Positions 22,944-34,884 of a stretch of DNA of 64,000 nt are shown in pieces. The notes under the pieces are model-generated. The model saw nothing but the letters and a program-made list of their open reading frames with translations, made no database searches and had not been told where the DNA came from. The DNA comes from Paramarasmius palmivorus (lineage: Eukaryota > Basidiomycota > Agaricomycetes > Agaricales > Marasmiaceae): assembly GCA_037176845.1 (NCBI GenBank), contig JAYKXP010000043.1, forward strand, positions 248,001-312,000. The letters run 5' to 3'. The position numbers were made by a program, and so were the translations under genes. The stretch's first letter is position 1, and each line of letters opens with the position of its first letter.

Positions 22944-24691
22944 CCAATGCAGCAGTACTGGCCGAGTCAAAAACCCCGAAGAATAACACAGAGATTACTA
23001 TCGGAGTGTAAAACTGGAGCATTCTGAAGCAAAGAACAAACACTGAGCCGGGGTAGCTTGATCCATCCATACCGCATTCGTACCTTTCTACACCGCAATC
23101 TTCATGGTATGGGTCAATATTAGCACACGTGCTCGACGGATCCATATTTGTGCCTGTGCGGATAATACAATCAGCTCTAGGTATGTGAATGGAGTAGACA
23201 CTACTTACGATTTAGTAGGGCCATACACTAATGATCATGATGGCCGGATGCTTGTCATCCATAACTATCCATTTTCATCATCGCCGCTCGAGCAGATGGC
23301 GGAGACAAATGTCAGACTAGTCGCGCCATCTCGGAATCGGGATCTGTTGCGTCTACATGTTAGTACTACTGGCTCAACAACGTTTCAAAGTAGGAACGAC
23401 ACACCAACTGCTACTGTGTTACTGCCTCCAATTTTCGTGTAATCCCGCCAGTACTAAACTCGTCATGATCGGGAAGCCCCGTGCGACGCTGCTGTGGTGT
23501 AACCAATGTGAAATTGATTCTCCGAAGATACTGAGAGTGTAACGCTTTTCTAGCTCCAGAATGTAAGAAGCACCGAGCGTTGTATAAGGACGTAAACAGT
23601 GAGAGAAGCGGCTGAAAGCGCAGGATGTAAGAGAGGCACAGACTACAAGAATCATGAATCATCGAATCAACGGAGAGATGTTGTTCGGGAAGAGAGGCGC
23701 CTAAGAGACGCCGAGGAAAATCGGAATTCCAAAAATTGAGCCGATCGATCCGGTCTGGCTGAAGGACTACCCCATTCGCGGAATGATGGGAATCCATCTC
23801 AATTTGTCCTGGCGCTATAGCCTATTGTTGATGTCCCGCGGAATGTGGCTCAGCGGTAGACCCCATGACGGGATCCACTAAGTCGCCTCGTCTACCGTTT
23901 CCTTGTTGGACGTTTGATCGTCAACAAACACGGATAGTCAACTGAATACCTGATGTGAAATAGGTAGCTCTTTCTCATCCGACTTCTGGTCCTTCATTTG
24001 GTAGCAAAACTCTCGATGGCCTGTCAGACTCCTTGGTATGGTGCTGCGGTAGACAGTGCATACTTCAGGTTTCACCGGATTAGAATAGCCTCGTTACCCT
24101 AGCATGCACTTGACAATCAGGAACTAGTTAATTTGGAGCACATACAACCCATTGGGGACATACCTTTGCTATGGAAGTATGCGGGAAGTCGTATAACGGT
24201 ATGTATGACCTAGTGATATGAAGGAGCCTTCCGATCACTGAGGTACGGACTGTTCGAAAATCCGGGAGCCGGATGGCAAAGTGAGACACGCGTGGAACGG
24301 AGATACATAAGATCTGAGAGTAAGGACAGAAGGGGTCAGTTTTCATCGTTCGTGTTATGCGCATAAAGACCAAAATACACACGCAAGCATGGGTCTCCAT
24401 TGAGTTAAATGCAGGATGGGACAAGAGCGTAGCACTCTGACAGATATGGTGGCACAAGAGCGTGTCGGAAATGCGAGTCTCCTGAAAGTGTTGGTGGGTA
24501 TTTGACCCATGCAGTATAAGTCGAGAGCAATGTGAAGGCGGTTCAGTTTGTATGGGTTTCCTCTGGAGTTTTACTGTTTACAAAGCTTCTTCAGCTCGCC
24601 GGAGCCTAGGAACGATGAACTCGGGACATACCAGACGCCTGATAGAACATCATAAACCGGTACAGCCCGGATACCGTGTCTCTTCACTGTC

Positions 24692-24740
<49 letters not shown>

Positions 24741-25016
24741 AATACCCTGTCTATTCTGGGCTTCAGCTGGGATCTCATGGAACGGGTTTTGGTATGATGA
24801 ACTGAGGTGGTCGACGGGCGTGCTTTTGGCATTTCCCACGGCAGTATGTAGAAAATTTTCACATTCCCACGCATTGTAAACGCATGATCCATGAACATCG
24901 TTAAAAGCAAAGATTCGCAGTTTGGGCAAAGTAAAAGAGTCATACGGGATCGTAACAAGAGAAGAATAGCCGGTGTGATAAACCTTTCCCTAAACCTGCC
25001 TCAATCGACTGACACC
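22944..25016. other. Intergenic region between copies 6 and 7
   Basis: About 2 kb without a supported gene. The part at about 23040-23330 resembles the region upstream of copy 8 (about 29390-29660), so it was probably duplicated with the genes. It also holds the CT microsatellite at 24690-24734. Confidence 0.45.
24690..24734. repeat. CT dinucleotide microsatellite
   Basis: About 22 CT units with one interruption. The apparent Ser-Leu and Arg-Glu frames across it are artefacts of the repeat. Confidence 0.9.
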
Positions 25017-26895
25017 TTATTCAATCTTGAAGCCGCCAGCCAGTCCCATTACGTTGTCAGGATCGACACGCCGCTTAATCTCCCTGAGCCTTTCCAAGTT
25101 ATCTCCATAGAGAAGCTCGAGGGACGTATCAGCTACCACATAGTTGTTATAAAGAATGGCATCTGGGGTGCTCTGCCCTTCCTCGATAGCCCGGGCTTGG
25201 ATGGCATTGTGAACTTCTCGAACAAGGTTGAAGAAGAAGTCATCGTCGGTAGCATCAGCCCATTGGACCTCTAATGCAGTCGGGCATACAAACGGATTCG
25301 GGTATGCCGAGTCTGTAGCGTGCGCATTTGGCTGTATGAATGGCTCCACTACAATGGCAGCGAAGGTCAAGGTACGATTGTTGGCTACCGCAGTAGAGAG
25401 GATATTCTCAAACTGTCTCTTCATTTCTTCGAGGATGCCGACAGTATAGCGAGTAATGGGGACTACATCGCGAACCGACCTGTAAAAGCTCGGATTAGGA
25501 ACACGTTTAAGAAGCGACGCGTTTTAACATGCCTTGACGGGCCAGAGAGAAGGGGGCCGCCCCCGAGAGCATCTGCAAAACTCATAGTGCCGGACGAGTT
25601 AACAACAGCTCCAGGTACGTTGAAGAATTCGTTATAGACGCCGTCAGGTGGCACTGGGCCATCATAAAACAATAATGCCCCTAAGCCGGGCTAGAACAAT
25701 GTTACTAAGGTGGAACTGTGTGTCATGATCGAACAGTACCTCTATATTATCCGAGAAAGCGTAGACAGGAAGAGCAACCGCCTTCAAGTCTGTATTGTTG
25801 AAGCTGAAGCTCTCGCTGGCCCTATGAAAGGAGTCGCTGGCATTGAGCGGATATGAAATAAGGGCAGTCTAGAGAATCATTCATGGGAGCAGATAATGCG
25901 TAGGCGACAGGATGCTCACCCATACATCCGTCTGCGGGAACGTTTTTAATGTGAAAGAGGTCACGATACCGAAATTGTTGTGACCACCCTAGATTCGGAG
26001 AACATCAGACCAGCCCCAAAACCATTACAACATTTCGTTCGGACACCCACTTTCAGAGCGAAGAATAGATCGGGGTTGGTCTGCTCGTTCACCTCTACGA
26101 ACGTCCCATTGGGGAGAACAAGGTCATGAGCGACGATGTTGTCGATGGCAAGACCATACTGGTCTGTGAAGTAACTATAACCACCGCCTAACAAGAAACC
26201 AGAAACACCTATCAAAAGCCTGATGAGATGTAATTCCTTGGTCAGGAGAAAAGAAACCCATACCGACAGGGGGTCCTCTGCCTCCAACCACCTTCACGCC
26301 GTGAGGTGCCAAGGCAAGGTAGACTTCACCCCAGACCAGTCCAGCACCAATCTTTACCGTGCCAAGACCTTCGTCGTATTCAATGCTGTTGAATTTCAAC
26401 ATTGAAATCTGGACGCCTGTAGTCGAGCTGAACCCGACGTTGGCTATGTGTCCTCCGCCCTTGATCTAGGACATAGTCAGCGGAAAGGCTTAGTATAGGA
26501 AGGAGATGCACACAGCAAAAGGAGATCGAGTGTCGCCACTCGCCACGGTTCGAAGCTACAGAAGTAGCTGGATTAGTCCGATCCTTCAAAAACCTAGAGA
26601 TTGAATACGTACGATGAGGGCAACGTCTTCGGGAGTCTCTGGTTCTACTGAACAGGTTGAATTCTGAGAAGCTATCTCCGCGTGGTGTCTATTGTCACTT
26701 GTGTATTCTTCCGAACCTGAGACGGTGTAAGCTATGAAGTGAATCTCAACGTGTCAGTGAAGACAACACACCTGGAAAAAATACACTGCTTGGAAGTGCG
26801 CTACGTAGCGCGTTACATGCTGCCGCTGGTGAACCATAGGCAAATTTTGCACTGAGTAGCGAGAGGAATGCGGTGGTAAGTAGCTGATGTTTCAT
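25017..26895 (-). CDS. Secreted FAD-dependent oxidoreductase, BBE-like (array copy 7)
   Basis: Exons in gene order: 26895-26772, 26716-26613, 26555-26514, 26465-26264, 26208-26051, 25988-25920, 25868-25740, 25690-25533, 25479-25017; 482 aa, the shortest copy. A three-residue deletion removes the PGR of the usual YPHPPGRFVCPT (here YPNPFVCPT). Three further residues are missing at the end of exon 8. Intron 8 has a GC donor (25532-25531). The FAD loop is unusual: GGRGPPVG in place of GGRVPGVG. The conserved GGFNNFG is GGHNNFG. The exon 2 motif HYTQ is HHAE. These accumulated changes suggest relaxed constraint or altered specificity, although the frame is intact and the flavin-linking His (about 96, GGGHIANVGF) is kept. 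Confidence 0.88.
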
Positions 26896-26925
26896 AGTAA
26901 GGAAGCTGGTTGGAATTGTGCTCGA

Positions 26926-26933
26926 GTTTTATA
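26926..26933 (-). promoter_or_regulatory. TATA box of copy 7
   Basis: TATAAAAC on the minus strand, 31 nt upstream of the ATG; leader contains AACCAGCTTC. Confidence 0.6.
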
Positions 26934-27356
26934 TTGGCATAATAGTAATAACCACCATGTCAGCGGTCCCCGAGAGATGAGCTGATTTTCACGGCCTGAC
27001 TGCGCGATTATAATCAGTATCTTGTGAAGTAGACAGAGGACACCCACACCATACTGCAAGCACCAATAATTGAAGTGGCCTGACGTTTGACATCCATCAG
27101 TGTGTGATATACCCTGGAACAAACGTTGATGCTGGAGAGGATGAATGGAAGAGCGCAGTCTGGGCGCAGTTTTTATTACAAAATTGTACGTGAGGGCGAG
27201 AAAGAACTTGAGGTGAAGAAGTAGGGACTGTTTGAGGTTTAAACCGAACAACGCCAAAAGAAAGCTCGATTAAATCATGTAATAAATATATGACATCTAG
27301 TTAGCAGTGAGAAATAGCCAAATGAAGATGGACACCTTCCTCGCTACTGGTTGACT

Positions 27357-29242
27357 CTACTCGATCTTGAAGCCCCCAGCCAGCCCCATAACATTCTCAG
27401 GGTCAATCTGACTCCTGATCTCTCGTAGTCGCTCCAAGTTATCACCGTACAGTAACTCTAGAGGTGTATCAGCCGGTGCGTAGTTGTTGTAGAGAATGTC
27501 ATCCGGGAAGCTCTGCCCTTCTTCGATAGCACGAGCGTGAATCGCTTGCTGAGCTTCTTGGACAGCATTGATGAAGTATTCGTCGTCGGCAGCGTTGATG
27601 TAATGGGCCTCCAGTACAGTCGGGCAAACGAACCTCCCCGGGGGATGTGGGTATGCTGAGTCGGTGCTGTGAGCATTGGGCTGTATGAACGACTCGGGGG
27701 ACATGTCGATTAAGACGAAGTCGCGATTTGCAGCGGCGGCGTCGGAGACGATCTTCTCAAACTGGGTCTTCATCTCGTCCAGAATGCCGACAGTGTAGTG
27801 AGAAACAGGGACTGTATGGCGGATAGTCCTATTGACGTTGAATGGATGTACGGTATTGAGTAACACATTAAAGTCGTACCTTGGTGGATTCAAGGATCCG
27901 AAAGCTCCATTCAAGTTCACCACCGCATCTGGCAAGCTCATGGTGCCAGAGACACCTATAACAGCACCGGGTATGCTGAGGTAAGCCTGAAAGACATCAC
28001 TAGGTGGTGTTGGCGCATCGTAAAAGAGGACTGCGGATATCGAAGTCTAGCGTGCTCTCAGCGAGATATAGCGTTAACTAGAGTTGGAAAAATACACACC
28101 TCATTGAAGCTGGGCGCGCCGTAGAAAGGAAGGGCGACCGCTTTCAAGTCTGTGTTATTAAATGCAAAGTTTTCCGTTGCCCGGTGAACCGCATCACTAG
28201 CGTTGAATGGATAGGCAACAGAAGCAACCTGAGACCACAAGGATGAGAGCAGGCGATGGGTATGCAAAATGTTACTCACCCAGACATCTGTCTGCGGGAA
28301 TGCCTTTAGCGTGAAAGATGTTACGACTCCAAAGTTGTTGAAACCGCCCTAGAAATCGTTAGGTAAGCATCGGGACAAACAGATATATCGGATACTCACT
28401 TTGAGAGCGAAGAATAGATCAGGAGCAGTCTGCTCATTCACCTCAATGAACGTCCCGTTTGGGAGAACAAGATCATGAGAGACAATGGTGTCGACAGCGA
28501 GTCCGTACTGGTCGGTAAAGAAGCTATAACCTCCACCTAACAAAAAACCAGCTACGCCTGTCAAGATTTCGATATGCTATATCCGTTTCTCAGGAGGGAA
28601 TTTCGTACCGACACCAGGAACTCTCCCCCCAACCGCTTTCACACCATGGGGTTCAAGGCGAGCATATACTTCATCCCAAGCCAACCCGGCACCAATCTTC
28701 ACCGTTGACTGACTTTCATCGTATTCCACGTCGTTGAATCTCGACAATGAAACCTGGACTCCTGTAGTTGAGCTGAAACCTGGGTTTCCTGTATGTCCGG
28801 CACCCTTGATCTAAGAAATTATTAGTAGAATGAACTATTATGGAAAAAGGAAATCCTTACAGCGAACGGGGATTTAGTGTTCCCGGTGGCAACGGTTCGG
28901 AGCTATTAAGAGCAAGTCCGCATCAGACCTTATCAGCAGACAAATGGTATTGGAATACAAACAATAAGCGCGACGTCATCGGACGTTTCTGGTTCTACGG
29001 AACAAGTCGAATTTTGCGAAGATGACTGGGAGTAGTGTTCGTTGTCATTCATGTATCCCTCCGATCCTAATGAGAATTTGAGCCACGTAGGTCGAATGCG
29101 CGTACAAAAAAACTAAACCTGGAAAGAAAACACGGCCTGGAAGGGCGCTTTGTAGCGCGTTGCATGCTGCTACTGGTGTGCCGTAGACAAGCGCCGCACA
29201 AGATAGCGACAAGTAGATGATGGCAAGCAACCGTCCGTTCAT
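27357..29242 (-). CDS. Secreted FAD-dependent oxidoreductase, BBE-like (array copy 8)
   Basis: Exons in gene order: 29242-29119, 29066-28963, 28902-28861, 28810-28609, 28557-28400, 28348-28280, 28228-28100, 28046-27880, 27828-27357; 488 aa. All introns are GT-AG. Signal peptide MNGRLLAIIYLSLSCAALVY differs from the MKHQLL start typical of subgroup 3, but the mature protein clearly belongs there (HYSQSSSQNST, GAGHTGNPGF, YNNYAPADTPLELLYGDNL). The FAD loop reads GGRVPGVG then VAGFLLGGGYSFF. The C-terminal GGFKIE is standard. The gene appears intact. Substrate unknown. Confidence 0.9.
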
Positions 29243-29280
29243 GGCGAAGAATTTGGTTGAGATTGTTCATTGTTCATTGA

Positions 29281-29288
29281 CTTTTATA
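29281..29288 (-). promoter_or_regulatory. TATA box of copy 8
   Basis: TATAAAAG on the minus strand, 39 nt upstream of the ATG. The leader has AACCAAATTC, a degenerate form of the CCAGCTTC element. Confidence 0.55.
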
Positions 29289-30838
29289 TGGTCGAATGTG
29301 TCGGCGGAGTCAGCGAACTCCGGTGATTGTCTGCATGTCAGGAGGCGAAGACCTTAGAAGTTGAGGCAGGACACGGGAAGGTCGTAGGGTCCATTGATCT
29401 ATACCATATTCGTACTCATCCCAAACCGCATCCTTCACGGTCATAGGCTGTTAGCCCCGCAAGATACGGCAGCGCTCAACGAATCCATGATTGGGACTGT
29501 ACGGGACATGCAATCAGTTGTTGGTACGTGAATGGAGTAAGTACCACATACGTGTGCGATAGCCTCAAGCCCCAACAATCGTGATGGCATGATACTTTTG
29601 TTCCATTACTGCCCCTTTCCATTCATGGCCGCTGGAACAGACAGCGGAGACAAGAAAAGCCAAAGATAAATGCGGCGCTTGTCATGCCATCTTGAGAAAG
29701 CGCTTCTTGTCACGGTATAACTTGCAGTCGTTAGATCAGTTTTGATTTGCCTCGTAAGGTGAAGTGCTTGACATACTCACGTTGCATGGAGACACCGATT
29801 TGAAAAACGAAAACCGGGAACAGATCCTACTCGTAGATGTGGTCTAGATCCGTATAGGTGGTATGATTGAGGTATTACATTGCTCCTGGGCTAACTTTGA
29901 ATGTCTTGAGCAACACGTCGGTATCCCCGAGTTACAGCTTGCCTATCCCTGAGCGGTGATATATTGGGGGCTATTGAAAGAGCTCGACTTCGGCAAGTCC
30001 ATGACGGCAAAGCCAAACCAAGGAGCTCGAGGCAGTGGTAACCGTAATTCGACGACCGGTCAGTGTCACCGGGTGCCTCTCCAGCTGGCAATTGCATTCT
30101 TGGTGATGTGTTCTGGACATGGTTTGGCTGGAGCGTATCAAGCTTTGCGGTAACATTATTGCTTTTAGTTGATGTAGACTTGTTGGAAACCCTGTCTTTT
30201 CATGCTACAGTAGTTAGCGGATATACAAAACAATGTAACAGCAAACGAACCAGCATGACCTAAATTCTCCTGTACTCAATCTTCCTCTACCAAAAACGCC
30301 GTTGGAAACTTCATGGGGGATGACTGTCGAGCTCATCGGCTTGTCTGAGTCACGAATATGGAGAAATGCTGCTTTCTAGAGTTTGTATGCTCCTTCGCTG
30401 CGACGTCAATCTAGGATTCTTCTAGTAATCTGGGATTCAGGGCACGATATGGAACCCTAGTAATCGCATTGAGTGCGGGAAGAAAGTCGGAAGCGAGTCA
30501 TTACACGCACCAGATATTTCCGCTCAAACACTGTCATTTGCGTTCAGAAAGGTTCGAATAGTCGCTTTAGAGAAATTCGGAGGTCCGTGATATGTGTGCG
30601 GAGGCTAGTGGACTGGAGGAGGCGACTAACGAGTAGACGACGAAGGTGGTAGACAGCAAAAAAAAGAAACGCCGGGATGGGCGCTTCTTGGCCCGCCAAT
30701 AATTGTGCGCAGCCCACAGCATCTTGACCAGAGGCAAAGTTTCTAGATTCAAACTGAGTAACATGGTTTCAAATGTATCAAGTTTGAAGTAATAAAGTAA
30801 ATTGTTGCATATCTATTTCGACGCGATTACCGACGACT
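29289..30838. other. Intergenic region between copies 8 and 9
   Basis: About 1.5 kb without a supported gene. The stretch at about 30480-30640 resembles 33725-33860 in the next intergenic region. This supports duplication of gene plus downstream DNA as a unit. Confidence 0.45.
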
Positions 30839-32725
30839 CTACTCGATCTTAAAGCCCCCAGCCAACCCCATAACATTCTCGGGATCAATTTGCCTCTTAA
30901 TCTCCCGCAACCGCCCTAAGTTATCACCATACAGCAGCTCCAGGGGTGTATCAGCCGGTACGTAGTTATTGTAGAGGATATCATCCGGGAAACTCTGCCC
31001 TTCTTCGATAGCACGAGCCTGAATCGCCTGCTGGGCTTCTCGGATAGCATTAACGAAGAATTCGTCATCGGCGGCATTGGCGTAGTGCGCCTCCATCACC
31101 GATGGGCAAACGAACCTTCCTGGTGGGTGTGGGTATGCTGAATCTGTGGTGTGAGCGTTGAGCTGCGAGAACGGTTCCGGAGCAATGGTGAGGGCGATAA
31201 ATGGTCGATTGTTGGTTGCGGCGTCGGAGACGATCTTCTCGAGTTGGACCTTCATCTCGTCTAGGATGCCGACAGTGTAACGCGAAACGGGAACGGTATG
31301 ACGAGCAGTCCTACAGATATTACTGAAATCAGGAATGTCGAGAAAAGTCGCACATTTGAGTCTTACCTTGGTGGGTTCAAGGATCCGAGACCGTTGCTGA
31401 GAAAATCTATTGCACTCGTTAGGCTCATGCTACCCATCACATTCGACACCGCGCCGGGTATGTTGAAGAACTCGTCAAAGGTGCCGTCCGGTGGTGCAGG
31501 AGCATCATAAAAGACAGCTGCCATTAGGAAGGTCTAGATAACCATTAGCGGAGGATCGCGTTTACTGAACGCATATATACCTCATCGAAGCCAGAGGCAC
31601 CGTAGACGCTAACGCCGACCGCTTTTGGGTCTGTGTTACCGAAGCTGAAATTCTGAATCACCTGGTTAACAGAGTCGCTAGCGTTGAGTGGATAGGCGAT
31701 AGCAGCAGCCTTAAAGAACTCGTTATGGGAGGAGACGCTGGGTAGGTAGTAGAGCACTCACCCAGACATCTGTCTGCGGGAAGGTCCTCAACGTGAAAGA
31801 TGTGACGATCCCAAAGTTATTGAAACCACCCTAAAGAGATTCGGATGAGCATTGCAAACGAAACAATAGTGTAGAACACCTGCCTTGAGAGCAAAGAATA
31901 GATCCGGATTTGTTTGCTCATCCACCTTTACGAACGTCCCATTGGGGAGCACGAGGTCATGAGAGACAATGGTATCGACAGCAAGACCATACTGGTCAGT
32001 GAAATAGCTATAACCACCGCCCAACAGGAGACCACCGACGCCTGCGTGCCAACTGAGACATGTCCCGCATTCAAGAGTACAGAATGACATACCGACACCG
32101 GGAATTCTCCCTCCGACCACCTTCACCCCATGAGGCTCCAAGGCGGCATAGACTTGATCCCAAGTCAATCCGGGGCCAATCTTCACCGTGGATTGACCTT
32201 CGTCGTATTCTATACCATTGAATCGCGACATTGCGATCTGAACTCCCGTCGTCGAGCTGAATCCAACATTTCCAGTATGCCCAGCACCCTTGACCTGAAA
32301 AGTTATCAGCAGAAAGACCCAGTATAGCAACGAGCTGCACTTACAGCAAACTGAGATCGAGTGTCGCCACCAGCCACGGTTCGAAGCTATAGACACATCG
32401 CTATCAGTCCGAAGCATTGCAAGCGCGTAAAGAAAAGACCCGCGATGAGCGCAACATCCTCAGGTGATTCTGGTTCTACCGAACAAGTCGAGTTCTGCGA
32501 AGATGCTTGGGTGTAATGCTCGTTGCCTATCGTGTATTCCTCAGACCCTAAAGAGGACTTGAGCCATATGCTACAGACGCTCGTATGACGGAACGACAAA
32601 CCTGGAAAGAAGACACGGCCTGGGAGTGCGTTTTGTAACGCATTGCATGCTGCTGTTGGCGTGCTGTAGACAGATTTCGCACCGAGTAGCGAAAAGTACG
32701 TGAGAGTGAGAAGCTGATGTTTCAT
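30839..32725 (-). CDS. Secreted FAD-dependent oxidoreductase, BBE-like (array copy 9)
   Basis: Exons in gene order: 32725-32602, 32547-32444, 32386-32345, 32294-32093, 32041-31884, 31830-31762, 31709-31581, 31533-31367, 31310-30839; 488 aa. Two introns use GC donors: intron 2 (32443-32442, GCGGGT) and intron 5 (31883-31882, GCAGGT). The model is confirmed by exact agreement of exon lengths with the other copies. Start MKHQLLTLTYFSLLGAKSVY. The flavin-linking His is about 96 in KGAGHTGNVGF. KIGPGLTW replaces the nearly invariant KIGAGLTW next to the flavin domain, and exon 2 has IGNEHY instead of DNEHY. Closest visible relative is copy 10. Confidence 0.9.
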
Positions 32726-32762
32726 GGTTGAGAACTGGCTGGCATCATTGACTGTCTAATGG

Positions 32763-32770
32763 TCTTTATA
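32763..32770 (-). promoter_or_regulatory. TATA box of copy 9
   Basis: TATAAAGA on the minus strand, 38 nt upstream of the ATG; leader has AGCCAGTTCT. Confidence 0.55.
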
Positions 32771-34884
32771 CTGAAGCAACTGGTAATGACCATGAGTCAA
32801 CAGCAAATGCCCTCACAGAGGACGCGTTTACCATATCGGAAGCACCGGATGGTATCCGAGAATTGCTCATTGTCCAGAAGCCTATAGCTGTACATTGCTA
32901 TTGATCACCATCATCGAACGCCTTGGGAAATGCCCCTGTGTTGCAGATTCAATTGAGATCCTGAGTGATAGAGAATGTGAAATGCTAAGAAAAATACGTA
33001 CCTCTTCCCTTCCAAGACTCAGCGCTCAGCTTCCGCAGCCACACTCGCTGTCGTCTTGGAATGTCTGGATCAGATTTGAACTGCCTCGCCAGGGAGAACG
33101 GCGCTCGGCACGTTCTCATCAAAGAGGTCAGCTTGGAAGAAAGCAGTCCTATTGGTGTTCGCGGGGGTGTTTTGTGTGGAAAGCCTGACTGTTAGTGAGG
33201 CATTCGGTTAGAAAAAATCAACATCTCCAAGGACTACCGGTTACTTGCCGTTGAATTGTTGAAGTTGCTCGTCTCGTATAATCCTGATGACTAAAGAAGT
33301 CCCTGGTATACGGTACTTGTAGTCTTCTTGTAGCTTTACAGGCGTTGTTTCGACATTGAATAACTTGGGCATCTTCCGTGGAAATCCCTGTTATATGGAA
33401 TCGGCGTCGTAAATGCTTTCTTCATCCTAGTTAGTACATATTGGCGGAAAATAAGCACCATACGATCACGAACCATATCGTCTCCAGCTTCCTCGCAGCC
33501 TCCCAGTAGAAAATTCTAGTAAGCACCCGAGGATTCCGGGGACTCCGTCGGCTTGTTCAAGGGCAAACATGAGCGCCGAACGGTCTGCCTTGCGTAGCCA
33601 TTGGTAAGGTATGAGATGATTCAACGGCTCTAGTACTGTATCCACATTGATCCCAGCAGTTTTTTTTTTTCGATGAATTGACTTCTAGGCTAAGGCTGCG
33701 TCTAAGGCAAAATGAGCGCGGGGTACATATTAAAAATGGGCCATCACACGCACCAGATACCTATACCTTCGCTCGAAACCTGCCAGGGAGGTTTGAACGG
33801 CCGTTTTAAGAAACCTCAAGGCCCCGTATAGGAGCTTACTGGACTGATGAGGATGAGGATGATGATTAATACATAATTCGTTGCATAAAGCCGGTGAAGA
33901 TGGCGACGAAGGATCCTGGGAGGACAGCCGAAGATGGGGTGATGGACGACAGAAGAGGACGACGGAAGAGAATTTTTGGTCGTGCTCAAACCCGGCCAGC
34001 ACGCGCCTCTCGCTTCTTCCCGTCATGTCGTCGCTACCGCCTTGCCTGTCTAACGTCCCACTCTCCCTAACTCGAGCTCCGCCGCCCCAGATTGACCTTG
34101 GAGGACCTGACCTTACCATGCAAATGATACGATAAAAAACCTGCGCTACACCCTCGCGTCACGGCCTCCGACGCACTCGCCGACGTTTCACCCATTGAAA
34201 AAAGCATTGCCATACAGAGGATGAAGAAGGAGCTCTGAATTAGCCTGGTATGCGGACTCACTTTGCAAAATTTGAAGATTGGTGCGTGCTCACTTGTGTC
34301 GGCTTTGCCCTCACTTACAGGCTCTGTGCAGGATCATGATTCCGAACTTCCAGCTTGAATAACACAACGATCGTCTGTCGCCTTCAAATCATATGTATTC
34401 ATGCTTAGCAGTCCAAAACCAGTCCACTGTTGAGCAAGATGTGCACATTCCGATCTTCTGGGACTAGTATCATAATCGTGGAAGACTCTTTGTCAATGTT
34501 CAAATTGTTCTGGCACAATGACAACGGGATAATTCGTTCAAGATGACCCTCAATCTTACTTTTCCCGTGTCTTGGGGTTTGACACGACGCTTGTATACCA
34601 GGGGCTGTATCCTCCGCGTTCAAGATGCGCTCGACACTTTCATTTAGCGTGTTCGGAGTGTGGCACCTGCTGTATGATAGCCGATATCCATACCATCTGT
34701 AATCGTCGAGTGAAGTACCAAAATGCTCATCAATCAACAACTTTCGTCTGGTATGGTATCGTCTGAGATAACAATGTATCATGGCTCTAGAGGCTAGCGA
34801 AGTCGGGAAAAACAAGGCTAAAACATCGACTGAGAAGGAACTAACAAAGAAAAGGCGAGTAGATACACTTCTAATCTGCCGACA
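32771..34884. other. Intergenic region between copies 9 and 10
   Basis: About 2.1 kb. Several frames (for example 33730-34119 minus, 33881-34135 plus, 34405-34815 minus) overlap each other and show no motif. I see no supported gene. An 11-base T run lies at 33660-33670. Confidence 0.4.

Noticed and set aside
23838..23900. tRNA-like stretch (GTGGCTCAGCGGTAGA)
   Set aside because: It resembles a tRNA D-arm/A box, but no B box (GGTTCGANTCC) or matching acceptor stem follows.
24684..24929. Frames rich in Ser-Leu or Arg-Glu repeats
   Set aside because: Products of the CT microsatellite read in different frames.
30450..30480. rRNA-like string GGAACCCTAGTAATCGCA
   Set aside because: Resembles a small-subunit rRNA segment for about 15 bases only; flanks do not match, so chance similarity.
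33730..34135. Overlapping frames on both strands between copies 9 and 10
   Set aside because: They are antisense shadows of each other in purine-biased DNA that is itself partly duplicated intergenic sequence.
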